A stretch of DNA of 64,000 bases from Terriglobia bacterium (GTDB lineage Bacteria > Acidobacteriota > Vicinamibacteria > Vicinamibacterales > CAVVIG01). Shown piece after piece: positions 41,414 through 51,757 of this stretch; position 1 is the stretch's first letter; each line of letters opens with the position of its first letter. The translations under genes and the position numbers were made by a program. The notes beneath the pieces were generated by a model. It had not been told where the DNA came from, ran no database searches, and was given only the letters and a program-made list of their open reading frames with translations. Location: contig JAIQFX010000020.1 of assembly GCA_020073005.1 (NCBI GenBank), positions 1 through 64,000 on the forward strand, in the 5' to 3' direction.

Positions 41414-44400
41414 CTAGAACAGTAACTTCGCCGCGAGCTGCACGTTGAACGGCTCGCCCGATCCGATCCCGGGCGCGTTGGACGCGTTGCGCGTGCTGCT
41501 CATCAACCCGAACGTCGTCGAGCTCCCCAGTGACGCGCCCGGATTCGCCCAGTTGATGATGTTGAAGACGTTGAAGATCTCGCAGCGCAGCTGCAGCGAC
41601 ATCCCATGGTCGAGCTTCGTCGTCTTGAACACCGACACGTCGACGGTCTTGAACCACGGCCCGTAGTACGCGTTCCGCGCCAGGTTGCCGTAGGTGCCCG
41701 CCGCCGGCAGCGCGAAGGCTGCGGGATCGAACCACCGCACGGATGTTCCGGTCGTCGGCTGCGTGACGTTGGCGAACGGATCGCCGACGAGGTTCGGACG
41801 ATCCTGGCGATCGCCCGTGCCGTCGGTGTCGGCGCCGGTGGTGATGTTGAACGGCGACCCGCTCTGAATCGTCGAGATGACGTTGAACTGCCAGCCGTCG
41901 CCCAGCCGGCCCGATCCCACCGCCGGCAGGTTGTACGTGAAGCCTGCGCTGATCACGTGACGGATGTCGAACGAGGCGTTGCCCCAGTCCGCATTGATGT
42001 CCGCCGAGTTCATCGGCAGCGTGTTGCGCGCTTCCGACCCGTTGTCCATCGCGTGGCTCAGCGTGTAGTTGAGCCGGCCGGACATGCCGTGCCACGAGCT
42101 CTGGATGAGCGACATCTGGAGCGAGTTGTACTCGGAGCTGCCGATCGAATCGAGCTCGTTGATGGCCGCGAGCGTCGGATACTGCGAGTTGTACGGCCGC
42201 GCCGCCTGCGAGACGCCGCCGGCGCGCGGCGCCGGCGCGTTGATGTCGCGCATCAGCCCGAGACGATGGCCGCGCGTGCCGACGTAGGCGATCTGGGCGA
42301 TCATCGTCGGCGCGAGCTGCTGCTGCACGTTGAGGTTGAAGTTGATGACGTACGGCAGCTTCAGGTCCTGGCTGACGGCGAACGCGCCGTACGGCGGATT
42401 CGGCGTCGCGCCGAACACGGGCGCGCCGTTCACGAGGTTGAACTTCGTCTGCGTGATCGAGAACACGGGCGACGAACCGCCCGGATTGTTGCCGACGCCC
42501 AGCGCCCCGCCGTTGGCGAAGCCCGTGTTCGCCGTGAAGAAGTTCACCGCGAACATGTCGTAGAAGAGCCCCCAGCCGCCGCGAATCACGGTCTTGCGGC
42601 TGTCGGTCGGCGCGAACGTGAACCCGGCGCGCGGCGACAGGTCCGTCTTGTCGGGCGGATACAGCGTGTCGGTCGAGACCATCCCCTGGCCGGGAATGAA
42701 TTCCGTGAGCTGGCCGTCGGTGGCGCCCAGCACGCCGGGGTACGTGTACCGCAGCCCGGCATTGACCGTCAGTTTCGGCGTGACCGTCCAGACGTCCTGC
42801 GCGTAGATGTCGAACGAATCCTGGATGTAGTCATGATGCGTGTTGCCGCGGACGATGCTGCCCGTCGCGACGCGGCCGGCCATGAAGTCGGCCAGCGACT
42901 TGAGCGCCGAGCTTGCCTGCGCCGCCGGCAGCGAGGCCCACGGACCGACGGTGCCGTCGAAGGTGAACGTGCCGCGCTTGTTGCTGTCGTAGAAGACGAA
43001 CAGCTTGGCGATGCGCGCTTCGCCGCCGATCTTGATCTGGTGCGCGCCGGTCGCGTACGTCATCGAGTCGGTGACCTGAAACGTCTTGTCGATCCGCCCG
43101 AGCGGCTGCGTGCCGCCGACCGCCGCGAAGCCGTTGATCGTGATGTTGGGCGGCCCGACCAGCGTCGCGTCGTCGCTGACGCCCGTGTTGAGCCCCATCG
43201 ACACCGGATCGGCCGACGTGTCGAACGAGTTGAACGTCTGCTTGAAGTAGTTGTAGCCGACGACCAGCTGGTTCACCAGGTGGGACGTGTAGACGCCCGT
43301 CGTCACCACCGACACGTTGTGCATGCGGCTCGGCACCGCCTGGAAGTACGCGAGGTACGGCGAATTGATCTGCGCGACCTGATCGCCGCCGCCGCCGAAG
43401 TACCGCGCCGACACGCTGTGCACCGAGTTGAACTGGTGATCGACTTTGACGATGCCGTTGTAGCTGTTGTACGTGTTCGGATCGGCGCTCACGAAATTCA
43501 ATGCCGTGGCCGGTCCGGTCATGCTGTCCGCGGGCCAGAGGGCGAGCAGCTTCTGCGACACCGGATTCACCGGCACCGAGAACTGATTGAGGAGCTGTGT
43601 CGCGCTCGCGACCCAGGCCGGCGACGGCGCCGTGTCCGGGAGCGAGTTGGCGGCGGTCAGCTTCTGGATTTCGAGCGTCGAGAAGTAGAACGTCTTGTTC
43701 TTGGTGATCGGTCCGCCGAGCGAGAAGCCGTACTGGTTGTTGCGAATCTCCCGCTTCGACGAGCCCGGGGCGGCCGTCGGCGAATTCGCGGACAGCGCCT
43801 CGTTGCGGTTGAAGTAGTACACGCTGCCCTTGACGTCGTTGGTCCCGGACTTCATGACGAGGTTGACCGTCGAGCCGGCGTTGCGGCCCTGCTCGGCCTC
43901 GCCGCCCGACTGCACGGAAAACTGATCGATGGCCTCGATCGGCAGCAGCGTGCCGGCGATGCCCGAGACGCCGCCCTGGTTGACCGCGGCCACGTTCTGG
44001 AACGCGTCGTTGTTGTCGGCGCCGTCGATCTGGTAGTTGTTGCCGCGGCCGCGCACGCCGTTCACCGACGTCCCGGCGACGCCCGGCGAGAGCTGCAGCA
44101 TGCGCGTGAAATCGCGGCCGTTGAGCGGCAGATCCTGCACCTGCTTCGGATTGATCACGTTGGCCAGCGACGTCGACTTCGTGTCGAGCGTGATCGCGGT
44201 CGCCGACACGGTGACCGTCTCCGAGACGCTCGACAGCCCCATCTTCATCGTGATTTCCGAGATGCGCGAGACCGTGACTTCCAGTGTGGCAGTCTGCGTC
44301 TGGAAGCCCTGCAGGCTGAATTCGACTTTGTAGATGCCCAGCGCGAGATCCGGGAGCGAGAAATCGCCCGTGTCGGACGACGTCGTCGTCCGCCCGACGC

Positions 44401-44572
44401 CGGTCGCGTTGTTGGTCGCGGTCACGGTCACGCCGGGCAGCACCGCGCCGGTCGAGTCAACGACCCTTCCCGAGATTCCGCCGCGAAACGTCTGGGCCCC
44501 GGCGACCGAGGCCGTAGCAAGTATCAGAACCACCACACTCAACGCCGACGAGAACCGCTTCAGGCAGGACAT
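41414..44572 (-). CDS. TonB-dependent-type outer membrane receptor with carboxypeptidase-regulatory domain
   Basis: A 1052-residue protein. It has a signal peptide (SALSVVVLILATASVAGAQ), a regulatory beta domain (GGISGRVVDSTGAVLPGVTV, GDFSLPDLALGIYKVEFSL), a plug (ATAITLDTKSTSLANVI, QDLPLNGRDFTRMLQLSPG, GRGNNYQIDGADNN, SVQSGGEAEQGRNAGS) and a long C-terminal barrel ending in FNVQLAAKLLF. It is a complete member of the large acidobacterial receptor family; the ligand is unknown. The start at 44572 is fixed by GGAGG nine bases upstream and a consensus promoter; the frame is open further up only because it runs through that promoter. Confidence 0.92.
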   Translation of the reverse strand: MSCLKRFSSALSVVVLILATASVAGAQTFRGGISGRVVDSTGAVLPGVTVTATNNATGVGRTTTSSDTGDFSLPDLALGIYKVEFSLQGFQTQTATLEVTVSRISEITMKMGLSSVSETVTVSATAITLDTKSTSLANVINPKQVQDLPLNGRDFTRMLQLSPGVAGTSVNGVRGRGNNYQIDGADNNDAFQNVAAVNQGGVSGIAGTLLPIEAIDQFSVQSGGEAEQGRNAGSTVNLVMKSGTNDVKGSVYYFNRNEALSANSPTAAPGSSKREIRNNQYGFSLGGPITKNKTFYFSTLEIQKLTAANSLPDTAPSPAWVASATQLLNQFSVPVNPVSQKLLALWPADSMTGPATALNFVSADPNTYNSYNGIVKVDHQFNSVHSVSARYFGGGGDQVAQINSPYLAYFQAVPSRMHNVSVVTTGVYTSHLVNQLVVGYNYFKQTFNSFDTSADPVSMGLNTGVSDDATLVGPPNITINGFAAVGGTQPLGRIDKTFQVTDSMTYATGAHQIKIGGEARIAKLFVFYDSNKRGTFTFDGTVGPWASLPAAQASSALKSLADFMAGRVATGSIVRGNTHHDYIQDSFDIYAQDVWTVTPKLTVNAGLRYTYPGVLGATDGQLTEFIPGQGMVSTDTLYPPDKTDLSPRAGFTFAPTDSRKTVIRGGWGLFYDMFAVNFFTANTGFANGGALGVGNNPGGSSPVFSITQTKFNLVNGAPVFGATPNPPYGAFAVSQDLKLPYVINFNLNVQQQLAPTMIAQIAYVGTRGHRLGLMRDINAPAPRAGGVSQAARPYNSQYPTLAAINELDSIGSSEYNSLQMSLIQSSWHGMSGRLNYTLSHAMDNGSEARNTLPMNSADINADWGNASFDIRHVISAGFTYNLPAVGSGRLGDGWQFNVISTIQSGSPFNITTGADTDGTGDRQDRPNLVGDPFANVTQPTTGTSVRWFDPAAFALPAAGTYGNLARNAYYGPWFKTVDVSVFKTTKLDHGMSLQLRCEIFNVFNIINWANPGASLGSSTTFGLMSSTRNASNAPGIGSGEPFNVQLAAKLLF

Positions 44573-44594
44573 GCGCACCTCCGGGTGTGGGTCG

Positions 44595-44623
44595 AATTTA
44601 TGGCCCGCCTGTCGTGGTGTCAA
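44595..44623 (-). promoter_or_regulatory. Consensus promoter of the TonB-type receptor gene
   Basis: On the minus strand TTGACA (44623-44618) and TAAATT (44600-44595) are exactly 17 bases apart. Transcription would begin about 44588, giving a leader of about 16 bases that holds the GGAGG ribosome site before ATG 44572. Confidence 0.8.
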
Positions 44624-44691
44624 TGGATCAAGACGCCGATCGCGGCGTGATGTGCGAAGACACTACGGGTTGATGGATCGCGGTCGCGAAT

Positions 44692-46386
<1,695 letters not shown>

Positions 46387-46416
46387 GGTTCAGCGTCGTG
46401 CTGGGGTGCGACTATT

Positions 46417-46833
46417 CTAGTGCGGCAGGCGCGGGCGTAGAAATCCGTAAAGCCACGTCCCCGCGAGGGCGCTCGCGAGCGCGACCGCCATCACGGGAAC
46501 GCCGCCGCCGATGAGCGCGACGAGCGGACCTGGGCACGCGCCGGTCAGCGCCCAGCCGAGACCGAAGATCGTGCCGCCCGCGATGTAGCGGACGCCGGTC
46601 CCGAGCCGTTTCGGCTCGAGCGCAAGCGGCGATCCGTCCGGCGCGCGCAGGCCGAGCTTCTTGATCGCGAGCAGCGAAAAGCCCGCGACGACGACCGCCG
46701 ATCCGATGATCCCGTACATGTGGAACGCGTCGAAGCGGAACATCTCCTGGATCCGGAACCAGGAGATGACTTCGGCTTCCATCAGCACGGCGCCGAACGC
46801 GGATCCGATCAGGAAGTACGGAATGAGCGACAT
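46417..46833 (-). CDS. YeeE/YedE-type membrane transporter half, second gene
   Basis: A 138-residue protein with four hydrophobic helices. The motif FGLGWALTGACPGPLVALIGGG near residue 95 has the conserved cysteine of the YeeE/YedE (sulphur-compound uptake, PmpB-like) family. It is the short partner of the preceding gene; its start directly follows that gene's TAG. Two-gene versions of this system are thought to import thiosulfate or persulfide-type sulphur. Nearby sulphur-transfer genes are far away (61.4 kb), so the substrate is inferred only from family. Confidence 0.87.
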   Translation of the reverse strand: MSLIPYFLIGSAFGAVLMEAEVISWFRIQEMFRFDAFHMYGIIGSAVVVAGFSLLAIKKLGLRAPDGSPLALEPKRLGTGVRYIAGGTIFGLGWALTGACPGPLVALIGGGVPVMAVALASALAGTWLYGFLRPRLPH

Positions 46834-47376
46834 CTAGCCCAGGAGCCTCGGCAGAATGAGATACGTCGTCGCCAGGCCGCCCGCGAAGAAACCGACGACG
46901 GCGATCAGCGACGGGAACTGCAGATCCGCCAGCCCCGCGATCGCATGGCCGGACGTGCAGCCGCCGGCGTACGCCGTGCCGAAGCCCACGAGAAATCCGC
47001 CGACGACGATGCAGACGAACCCGCGCAGCGTGAGCAGCGACGCCCACGTGAAGAGTTCCTTCGGCACGAGCCCGCCCGTCTCGTGCAGCCCCAGTCCGTG
47101 CAGCGTATCGATCGTGTGCTGCGCGATCGCGACCGGCGGCGGCGCCAGCCACGCGGCGAGCGTGGCGCCGGTGAAGACGCCGGCGAGAAACACCAGGTTC
47201 CAGAGTCCGCTTTTCTTCCAGTCGTGGCCGAAGAAGTCGAGCCCGCACGGCGCGACGGCCGCGCAAATGTGACGGAAGTTGCTCGAGATGCCGAACGACT
47301 TGTTGCCGAGCAGCAGCAACGCCGGCACGACGAGGCCGATCAGCGGTCCGGCGATGTACCAAGGGAGAGGGTGCAT
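46834..47376 (-). CDS. YeeE/YedE-type membrane transporter half, first gene
   Basis: A 180-residue protein with about five helices. [23 protein letters not shown] carries the family's conserved GGCTSGHA motif with the cysteine that relays sulphur in YeeE. A second cysteine ([15 protein letters not shown]) lies near residue 37. It is followed without a gap by the short partner gene. Probable inner-membrane uptake of thiosulfate-type sulphur. The region upstream of ATG 47376 is a tandem repeat, so its promoter is unclear. Confidence 0.88.
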   Translation of the reverse strand: MHPLPWYIAGPLIGLVVPALLLLGNKSFGISSNFRHICAAVAPCGLDFFGHDWKKSGLWNLVFLAGVFTGATLAAWLAPPPVAIAQHTIDTLHGLGLHETGGLVPKELFTWASLLTLRGFVCIVVGGFLVGFGTAYAGGCTSGHAIAGLADLQFPSLIAVVGFFAGGLATTYLILPRLLG

Positions 47377-47377
47377 G

Positions 47378-47445
47378 GATGGCTAAGGGCTGATGGCTGA
47401 TGGCTGATGGTTTGATGGTTTGATGGTTTCAGTTTTCTGTTTTCA
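47378..47445. repeat. GGCTGATGG / GGTTTGATGG tandem repeat
   Basis: Units ATGGCTAAGGGCTG, ATGGCTG, ATGGCTG, ATGGTTTG, ATGGTTTG, ATGGTTTC. The array ends in TTTTCACTTTG, where on the minus strand the TGA stop of the beta-lactamase gene lies. It bridges the beta-lactamase stop and the transporter start. Confidence 0.85.
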
Positions 47446-48378
47446 CTTTGCCCAGTAGTCGTAGGCCGCCCTGGCGATCTGCGCGATGACGCCTTCGCGC
47501 ATCTCGATCGGCTTCGATGACGTCGCGACGAACACGGCGACCGCGATGTGCCGGCCGTTGGGCAGCGTGATCAAGCCGATGTCGTTCGTCACCGCGTTGA
47601 TGCCGGCGACGTCGGGTCCCGTGCCCGTCTTGTGCGCGACGACGGTCCCCGCCGGCAGCCGGCCCTTGATGCGCGACGCCGGCGTCTGCGTCTCGATCAT
47701 CCACTTCAGCAGCCGGTCGTGGCTGGCGGGCGCGAGCTGATCTTCGTTGCGCGCGATCTTCGCGAGGAGATCGACCGCCGCGTCCGGCGCGGCCGTGTCG
47801 CGCAGGTCGTGCGCGTAGCGGGCGAACGCCGACCGCTGCTTCGCCGGCGTCGGCCCGCTCAGATCCCGCGCGAGCTCGCGCTCGCCGCGATCGACGCGGA
47901 TGCCGCGGATCCCGAGCGCCACAAGCCGGCGCGTGACCGCGACCGGACCCCCGGCCAGCGCCATCAGCGCGTCGACGGCCGTGTTGTCGCTGTTGGACAC
48001 CATGCGGCGCGCCAGCTCTTCGATGCTGAGCGACACGCCGTCGGGCCAGCGCACGGCGATGGGATCGATCCCGCCGGCGCCCCGCATGTCGGCCTTCGTC
48101 AGCGCGATCTCGCGCGACAGCTGGATGCGGCCCGCGTCCGCCTCGTGCAGGACGTGCAGCGCCACCGGCAGCTTGAACGCGCTCTGCATCGGGAAGCGCT
48201 CGTCGCCGCGCAGCGACGCGCGCTCGCCGGTCTCGACGAGCATGGCCGCGGCGCCCACACGTCCGCCGGCCGGCTTGGCGATGGCCGCGAACTGCTGGGC
48301 GAGCGACGGAGGCCGCGCCCCTGGAAAAGGTGTCAGAGTGAGAAGCGCGAGCGCGCTCGCGCCGAGAATACGCGCCAT
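47443..48378 (-). CDS. Class A beta-lactamase-like serine hydrolase
   Basis: A 311-residue protein with a signal sequence (LGASALALLTLTPFPGA). The class A motifs are present: SAFK (S-x-x-K, nucleophile serine), SDN in VSNSDNTAV, omega-loop DRGERELA and HKTGTG. Aligned with the standard DRWEPELN loop, the general-base Glu is kept but the Asn that helps hold the deacylating water is replaced by Ala, so hydrolysis of beta-lactams may be weak or specific. Its start overlaps the HAD gene stop by one base, so it is not in a typical resistance context. It could equally act on another cell-wall substrate. Confidence 0.87.
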   Translation of the reverse strand: MARILGASALALLTLTPFPGARPPSLAQQFAAIAKPAGGRVGAAAMLVETGERASLRGDERFPMQSAFKLPVALHVLHEADAGRIQLSREIALTKADMRGAGGIDPIAVRWPDGVSLSIEELARRMVSNSDNTAVDALMALAGGPVAVTRRLVALGIRGIRVDRGERELARDLSGPTPAKQRSAFARYAHDLRDTAAPDAAVDLLAKIARNEDQLAPASHDRLLKWMIETQTPASRIKGRLPAGTVVAHKTGTGPDVAGINAVTNDIGLITLPNGRHIAVAVFVATSSKPIEMREGVIAQIARAAYDYWAK

Positions 48379-49046
48379 CACGGAATCAATAGTGTAGCCA
48401 ATCTGTCGAGCGTCAGCTCGCCCGCGTGGGCGACGCGGAGATCGGCGGCGCTCAGGTCGTGCCGCTCGGTGAGCCAGTGCGGAATCGCGACGGTCTTCAT
48501 GCCGGCGGCGCGCGCCGACGTGATGCCGGGCGCCGAATCCTCGACGGCAATCGATCGCGCCGGATCGACGCCGAGCCGCCGCGCCGCTTCGAGATACACG
48601 TCCGGCGCCGGCTTGCGCCGCTCGACATCGTCTCCGGTCACCACGGTCGCGAATCTCGCGCGAACGCCGAGGCGCTCGGCCGCCGGCACGACCCAGCGCG
48701 ACGTGGACGTCGACGCGATCGCCATCGGCACCGCGGCGCCGGTCAGCGCGTCGAGCAGATCGAGGATGCCGCGCATCGGCTCGCGCGGCACGAGCGCGTC
48801 GAAAATCCGCTTGCGCTCCGCGTCGAACGTCGCCCGATCGGGCGGGGCCGGCGACTGCGCGCGCAGCCGCATGAACCACTGCGTCTCGTGATCGACGTGG
48901 TAGAGCCCGACGTGGCGGAGGTAGTCGTCGAGCGACAGCGGGACGCCGAACATCTCGAAGACCTGCTTGTGCGATTCGTACTCGGGCGTTTCGCTGTCGA
49001 GGATGACGCCGTCGAAATCGAAAATAACCGCGCCTAATCTGGTCAT
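48378..49046 (-). CDS. HAD family phosphatase (beta-phosphoglucomutase-like subgroup)
   Basis: A 222-residue protein with motif I DFDGVILDSE (nucleophile Asp and acid-base Asp), motif II STSTSR, motif III lysine in ERRKPAPDVYLEAA, and motif IV VEDSAPGITSARAAGM. The helical cap after motif I is complete. Likely a sugar-phosphate phosphatase or phosphomutase; the substrate is unknown. The first codons (ATGACCAGA) belong to the ATGACCAGAT repeat array upstream. It is coupled to the beta-lactamase gene by a one-base overlap (TGATG). Confidence 0.92.
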   Translation of the reverse strand: MTRLGAVIFDFDGVILDSETPEYESHKQVFEMFGVPLSLDDYLRHVGLYHVDHETQWFMRLRAQSPAPPDRATFDAERKRIFDALVPREPMRGILDLLDALTGAAVPMAIASTSTSRWVVPAAERLGVRARFATVVTGDDVERRKPAPDVYLEAARRLGVDPARSIAVEDSAPGITSARAAGMKTVAIPHWLTERHDLSAADLRVAHAGELTLDRLATLLIP

Positions 49047-49126
49047 GGAGTCATCTGGTTATCTAGTCATTGTAATGGCCGAATTCAATGACCAGATCAA
49101 ATGACCAGATAACCAGATGACTCGAT
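49033..49126. repeat. ATGACCAGAT repeats in head-to-head arrangement
   Basis: The left arm 49048-49064 and right arm 49107-49123 are exact 17-base reverse complements (GAGTCATCTGGTTATCT). The interval holds further half-matching units (AGTCATTG / CAATGACCAG). On the minus strand a unit provides the ATG of the HAD gene, so the hairpin sits just before that start. Confidence 0.88.
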
Positions 49127-49134
49127 GCCCAAAT

Positions 49135-49680
49135 TCACCCGTCGGTCCTGCGTGCGATGAACCAGGTCACGCAGCAGCCGACGGCCAACTTCACCATCTC
49201 GAGCGTCGTGTAGACGGCGTGCAGGATCCAGAAGCGCGACATGCCGGGCGGCGCGGGATCGCGCGGGACGAAATCCAGCGCGCGCCCGAGCGACACGATG
49301 GCGGGCGTGAGATATCCGAGCATCAGGAGCACGATGGCGAGCATCGCGACGAGGCCCCAGTCGGCGAATCCGAACGGGCGGGCGCGGCGCCAGATCAGCC
49401 GCAGCGCGAGCGGGCCGAGGACGAGCTGCGCGACGTTCCAGATCCGGAAGTAGAGCCGGTTGAGCTCCGACGAGAGGTAGCGCAGCAGCTCGCGCGTCTG
49501 CGGAAAACCGAGCTTCTGCACGTTCCTGTAGAACTCGACGTTCGTCGATCCAGTCAGCATGCGGTCGACGGTGTAGAAGTTTTCAGTGGCGACGACGGAC
49601 GAGGCGATCGATCCCATCAGCCACATCCCCATCACCACGAGCGCCAGTCGAGTCTTCACGTCATAGCCTTTCGACATCAT
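49135..49680 (-). CDS. Small multi-pass membrane protein of unknown function
   Basis: A 181-residue protein with about four hydrophobic helices (ALVVMGMWLMGSIASSVV, LVLGPLALRL, GLVAMLAIVLLMLGYL, TLEMVKLAVGCCVTWFIA). A soluble loop (NFYTVDRMLTGSTNVEFYRNVQKLG) lies between helices 1 and 2. I do not recognise the family. ATG 49680 overlaps the end of the PIN toxin gene by 20 bases on the same strand, so it may be the third gene of that operon or simply share DNA with it. Its stop lies at the edge of the repeat array. Confidence 0.65.
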   Translation of the reverse strand: MMSKGYDVKTRLALVVMGMWLMGSIASSVVATENFYTVDRMLTGSTNVEFYRNVQKLGFPQTRELLRYLSSELNRLYFRIWNVAQLVLGPLALRLIWRRARPFGFADWGLVAMLAIVLLMLGYLTPAIVSLGRALDFVPRDPAPPGMSRFWILHAVYTTLEMVKLAVGCCVTWFIARRTDG

Positions 49681-50041
49681 CGAGCCTGCCGAGATCGCGG
49701 TCGAACGTGCCGAGCGGCACGTGGCCGGCCTTGCGCGCGACTTCGAGGACCAGGCAATCGGAGAAGCCAAGCGCGGGCCGTTTACGAAAACGCTGCACGG
49801 CCGCGGCAACGGCATCCGCGTCCTGCAGCGTCAGGTCTTGGTGGTTCAGCAGCATTTCGACGGCGACGGCGATGTCACCGGCATCGCGGCCGTAGACCGA
49901 CGACAGGACCCGCGTCGCTTCGGCGAGCACGAGATGCGGAACCCACGCGCCACGCGCGACGAACGCTTCGGCCGCCGCCACCTGCCTGGCATCGTCCCGG
50001 GTCACGAGGCGGACGAGAACGTTCGTGTCAATCGCGCGCAC
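49661..50041 (-). CDS. PIN-domain toxin (VapC-like)
   Basis: A 126-residue PIN ribonuclease: AIDTNVLVRLVTRDD at the N-terminus (first metal Asp), EATRVLSS in the centre (Glu), and LGFSDCLVLEVAR then LGTFDRDLGRL (later acidic residues). All expected acidic positions are present. It overlaps the AbrB-type antitoxin gene by 14 bases, the usual antitoxin-first order. VapC toxins cut specific RNAs such as initiator tRNA; the target here is unknown. Confidence 0.92.
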   Translation of the reverse strand: MRAIDTNVLVRLVTRDDARQVAAAEAFVARGAWVPHLVLAEATRVLSSVYGRDAGDIAVAVEMLLNHQDLTLQDADAVAAAVQRFRKRPALGFSDCLVLEVARKAGHVPLGTFDRDLGRLDDVERL

Positions 50042-50285
50042 GGCGCCTCTTGACGTCGCGGCGCACGCCCTCTTTCAATTCGGCGAGGGTGCGGGACTTC
50101 GGCGGCCTCTGAAACACGGAGCGGTGAATGTCTTCGGACGTGAAACGGCCCGCGCGCCGCACGACAACGCGCTCGCCGTCATCGTCCCATTCCAGCACCG
50201 AGCCGGGCCCGACGCCGAGCTTCCGGCGGATCCTGGCGGGGACCGAGATCTGCCCCTGCGCGGTGAGTCTCGAATGGATCGGCAT
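50028..50285 (-). CDS. AbrB-type antitoxin (VapB-like)
   Basis: An 85-residue protein: SpoVT-AbrB swapped-hairpin domain (TAQGQISVPARIRRKLGVGPGSVLEWDDDGE) followed by a charged tail (FTSEDIHRSVFQRP, RTLAELKEGVRRDVKRRR) that should bind the PIN toxin. The palindrome immediately upstream (50293-50308) is its probable operator. Together with 49661-50041 it forms a complete toxin-antitoxin module. Confidence 0.92.
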   Translation of the reverse strand: MPIHSRLTAQGQISVPARIRRKLGVGPGSVLEWDDDGERVVVRRAGRFTSEDIHRSVFQRPPKSRTLAELKEGVRRDVKRRRARD

Positions 50286-50292
50286 ACGAATA

Positions 50293-50308
50293 CATTACCA
50301 CGGTAATG
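50293..50308 (-). promoter_or_regulatory. Operator palindrome of the VapBC-like module
   Basis: CATTACC-AC-GGTAATG, perfect 7-base arms, ends eight bases before the antitoxin ATG (50285). Its position suits autorepression by the antitoxin-toxin complex. Confidence 0.7.
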
Positions 50309-50343
50309 AGGCTATCGATCCCGCCCGGGCACGGTGAAGCTCG

Positions 50344-51321
50344 TCATAGAACGTTGTCGGAGTCACTCTCCTGCGCATCAGTGACGATCGTGAGCAACGG
50401 CCTCGGCCGGCGATGGACGATCAGCTCGAAGACGTCGGGGCGCGCGTAGTGGCCGGCGACGTCGAGCTGCCCTCTGGGCCCGGAGATCATCGCGGGATCC
50501 ACGTCCGCGTAGAGGATCGTCTCCTGCTCGCGCGCAGGACCGGCGATGACCTTGCCGTCCGGATTCACGATCACACTGTCGCCCGGATTGATCCATCCGT
50601 CGACGCCGGCCATGAAATCCTTCTTGAACGCGAATCGATCGGGCACATCATCTTTGCGCATCGCGCTGCAGCAGCCGACGACGTAGCAGCGCGTTTCCTT
50701 CGCCGAGTGGCGCATCGTCGAGAGCCACGGCTCGCCGCGGTCCCAGGTCGGCGCGGCGAGAATCTCCGCGCCCCACGCGGAGAGCGCGTAGCGCGCGAGC
50801 GGCATGTAGTTCTCCCAGCAAATCAAACCGCTCACGCGGCCGACCGGCGTCGGATAGACGGCGAGGTCGCTGCCGTCGCCCCATGCCCACACGAGGCGCT
50901 CGCCGCCGGTGGGAATCAGCTTGCGATGCTCGCCGAGGATCGCGCCATCAGCCCCAACAAAGAGCAACGTGTTGTAAACGGTTGTCCCGCTCGCTTCGGC
51001 ATTCAGCTCGTTGATGCCGATCGCGACCGTGACGCCCGCTTTCTTCGCGGCCTGGCACAGTCGGTCGGTCGCGGCGCTCGGAACGGTGACGGCGTTGGCG
51101 ACGAGCTCCGCGTACATTGCGCGGAGCGGGTGCGTCTGGCCCGCGGGGATGAACCAGGACCAGATCGGATATCCGGGAATGAAGGCTTCGGGAAACACCG
51201 CGAGCGCGCCGCCGGCCGCGCCGACCTGCGCGATGAGGTCGCAGGCCTTGGCGACAGTCGCGTCGCGATCCATGTACACCGGACATGCCTGAACCGCGGC
51301 GATCTTCAGTGGGCGCTGCAT
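50344..51321 (-). CDS. Nitrilase family hydrolase
   Basis: A 325-residue carbon-nitrogen hydrolase. The catalytic triad is visible: E45 in FPEAFIPGYP, Lys in EHRKLIPTGGER, and Cys in GLICWENYMPLARYAL. The GYP and CWENYMPLAR context and the length are those of true nitrilases (nitrile to acid plus ammonia) rather than amidases. The C-terminal part (DVDPAMISGPRGQLDVAGHYARPDVFEL) is the typical nitrilase oligomerisation tail. No nitrile hydratase or aldoxime dehydratase gene is near, so the natural substrate is unknown. It is followed by a decayed methyltransferase on its upstream side. Confidence 0.93.
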   Translation of the reverse strand: MQRPLKIAAVQACPVYMDRDATVAKACDLIAQVGAAGGALAVFPEAFIPGYPIWSWFIPAGQTHPLRAMYAELVANAVTVPSAATDRLCQAAKKAGVTVAIGINELNAEASGTTVYNTLLFVGADGAILGEHRKLIPTGGERLVWAWGDGSDLAVYPTPVGRVSGLICWENYMPLARYALSAWGAEILAAPTWDRGEPWLSTMRHSAKETRCYVVGCCSAMRKDDVPDRFAFKKDFMAGVDGWINPGDSVIVNPDGKVIAGPAREQETILYADVDPAMISGPRGQLDVAGHYARPDVFELIVHRRPRPLLTIVTDAQESDSDNVL

Positions 51322-51356
51322 GCAGTTCTCTCCCGTCGTGTGCCGGTGATGCTACC

Positions 51357-51670
51357 TCATCGGACCGCACCGGGCTTCGCCCGCACGCGCATCATCTGAT
51401 TGCCGCCGCGCTGAAACTCGTACGGCACCGTTTCGATCGAGACGTTCAGCGCCAACGCGCGCAGGGACTCGGCGACGGGCGTGACGTGAGACGAGGGCCG
51501 GCCGCCGAGACGACGCGGGTTCCACGCCGGGTGGCGTCGGCGTTGAAGCTCGCCGGACCGTCCGCACATCCGAGAATGTGTGATTCGAGATCGGCGCCGC
51601 TCAGCGCGAACATCCGGCAGTACTCATCGAACGATCGACCCCATGGTACGACCTGGTCGAGTGTGAACAT
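51357..51670 (-). pseudogene. Methyltransferase-like gene with central deletion
   Basis: The N-terminal piece, starting at ATG 51670 (FTLDQVVPWGRSFDEYCRMF, ILGCADGPASFNADATRRG), matches the start of a small SAM-dependent-methyltransferase-like family with its DGPASFN motif. It then runs into GPRLTS and stops. The matching C-terminal piece lies in another frame down to 51357 (SSHVTPVAESLRALAL, IETVPYEFQRGGNQMMRVR). Around 130 residues between them are missing. The AT-rich TATATATA at about 51728-51737 may be its old promoter. The ends are recognisable, so the decay looks recent. Confidence 0.72.
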
Positions 51671-51757
51671 GTGCGCCGGGGCGAAGGCTGTCAGGTGGAA
51701 GTGTCACTTCATCGAGACTCTACCTTTATATATAGGACTCCGCGCCGGCACCGACCG

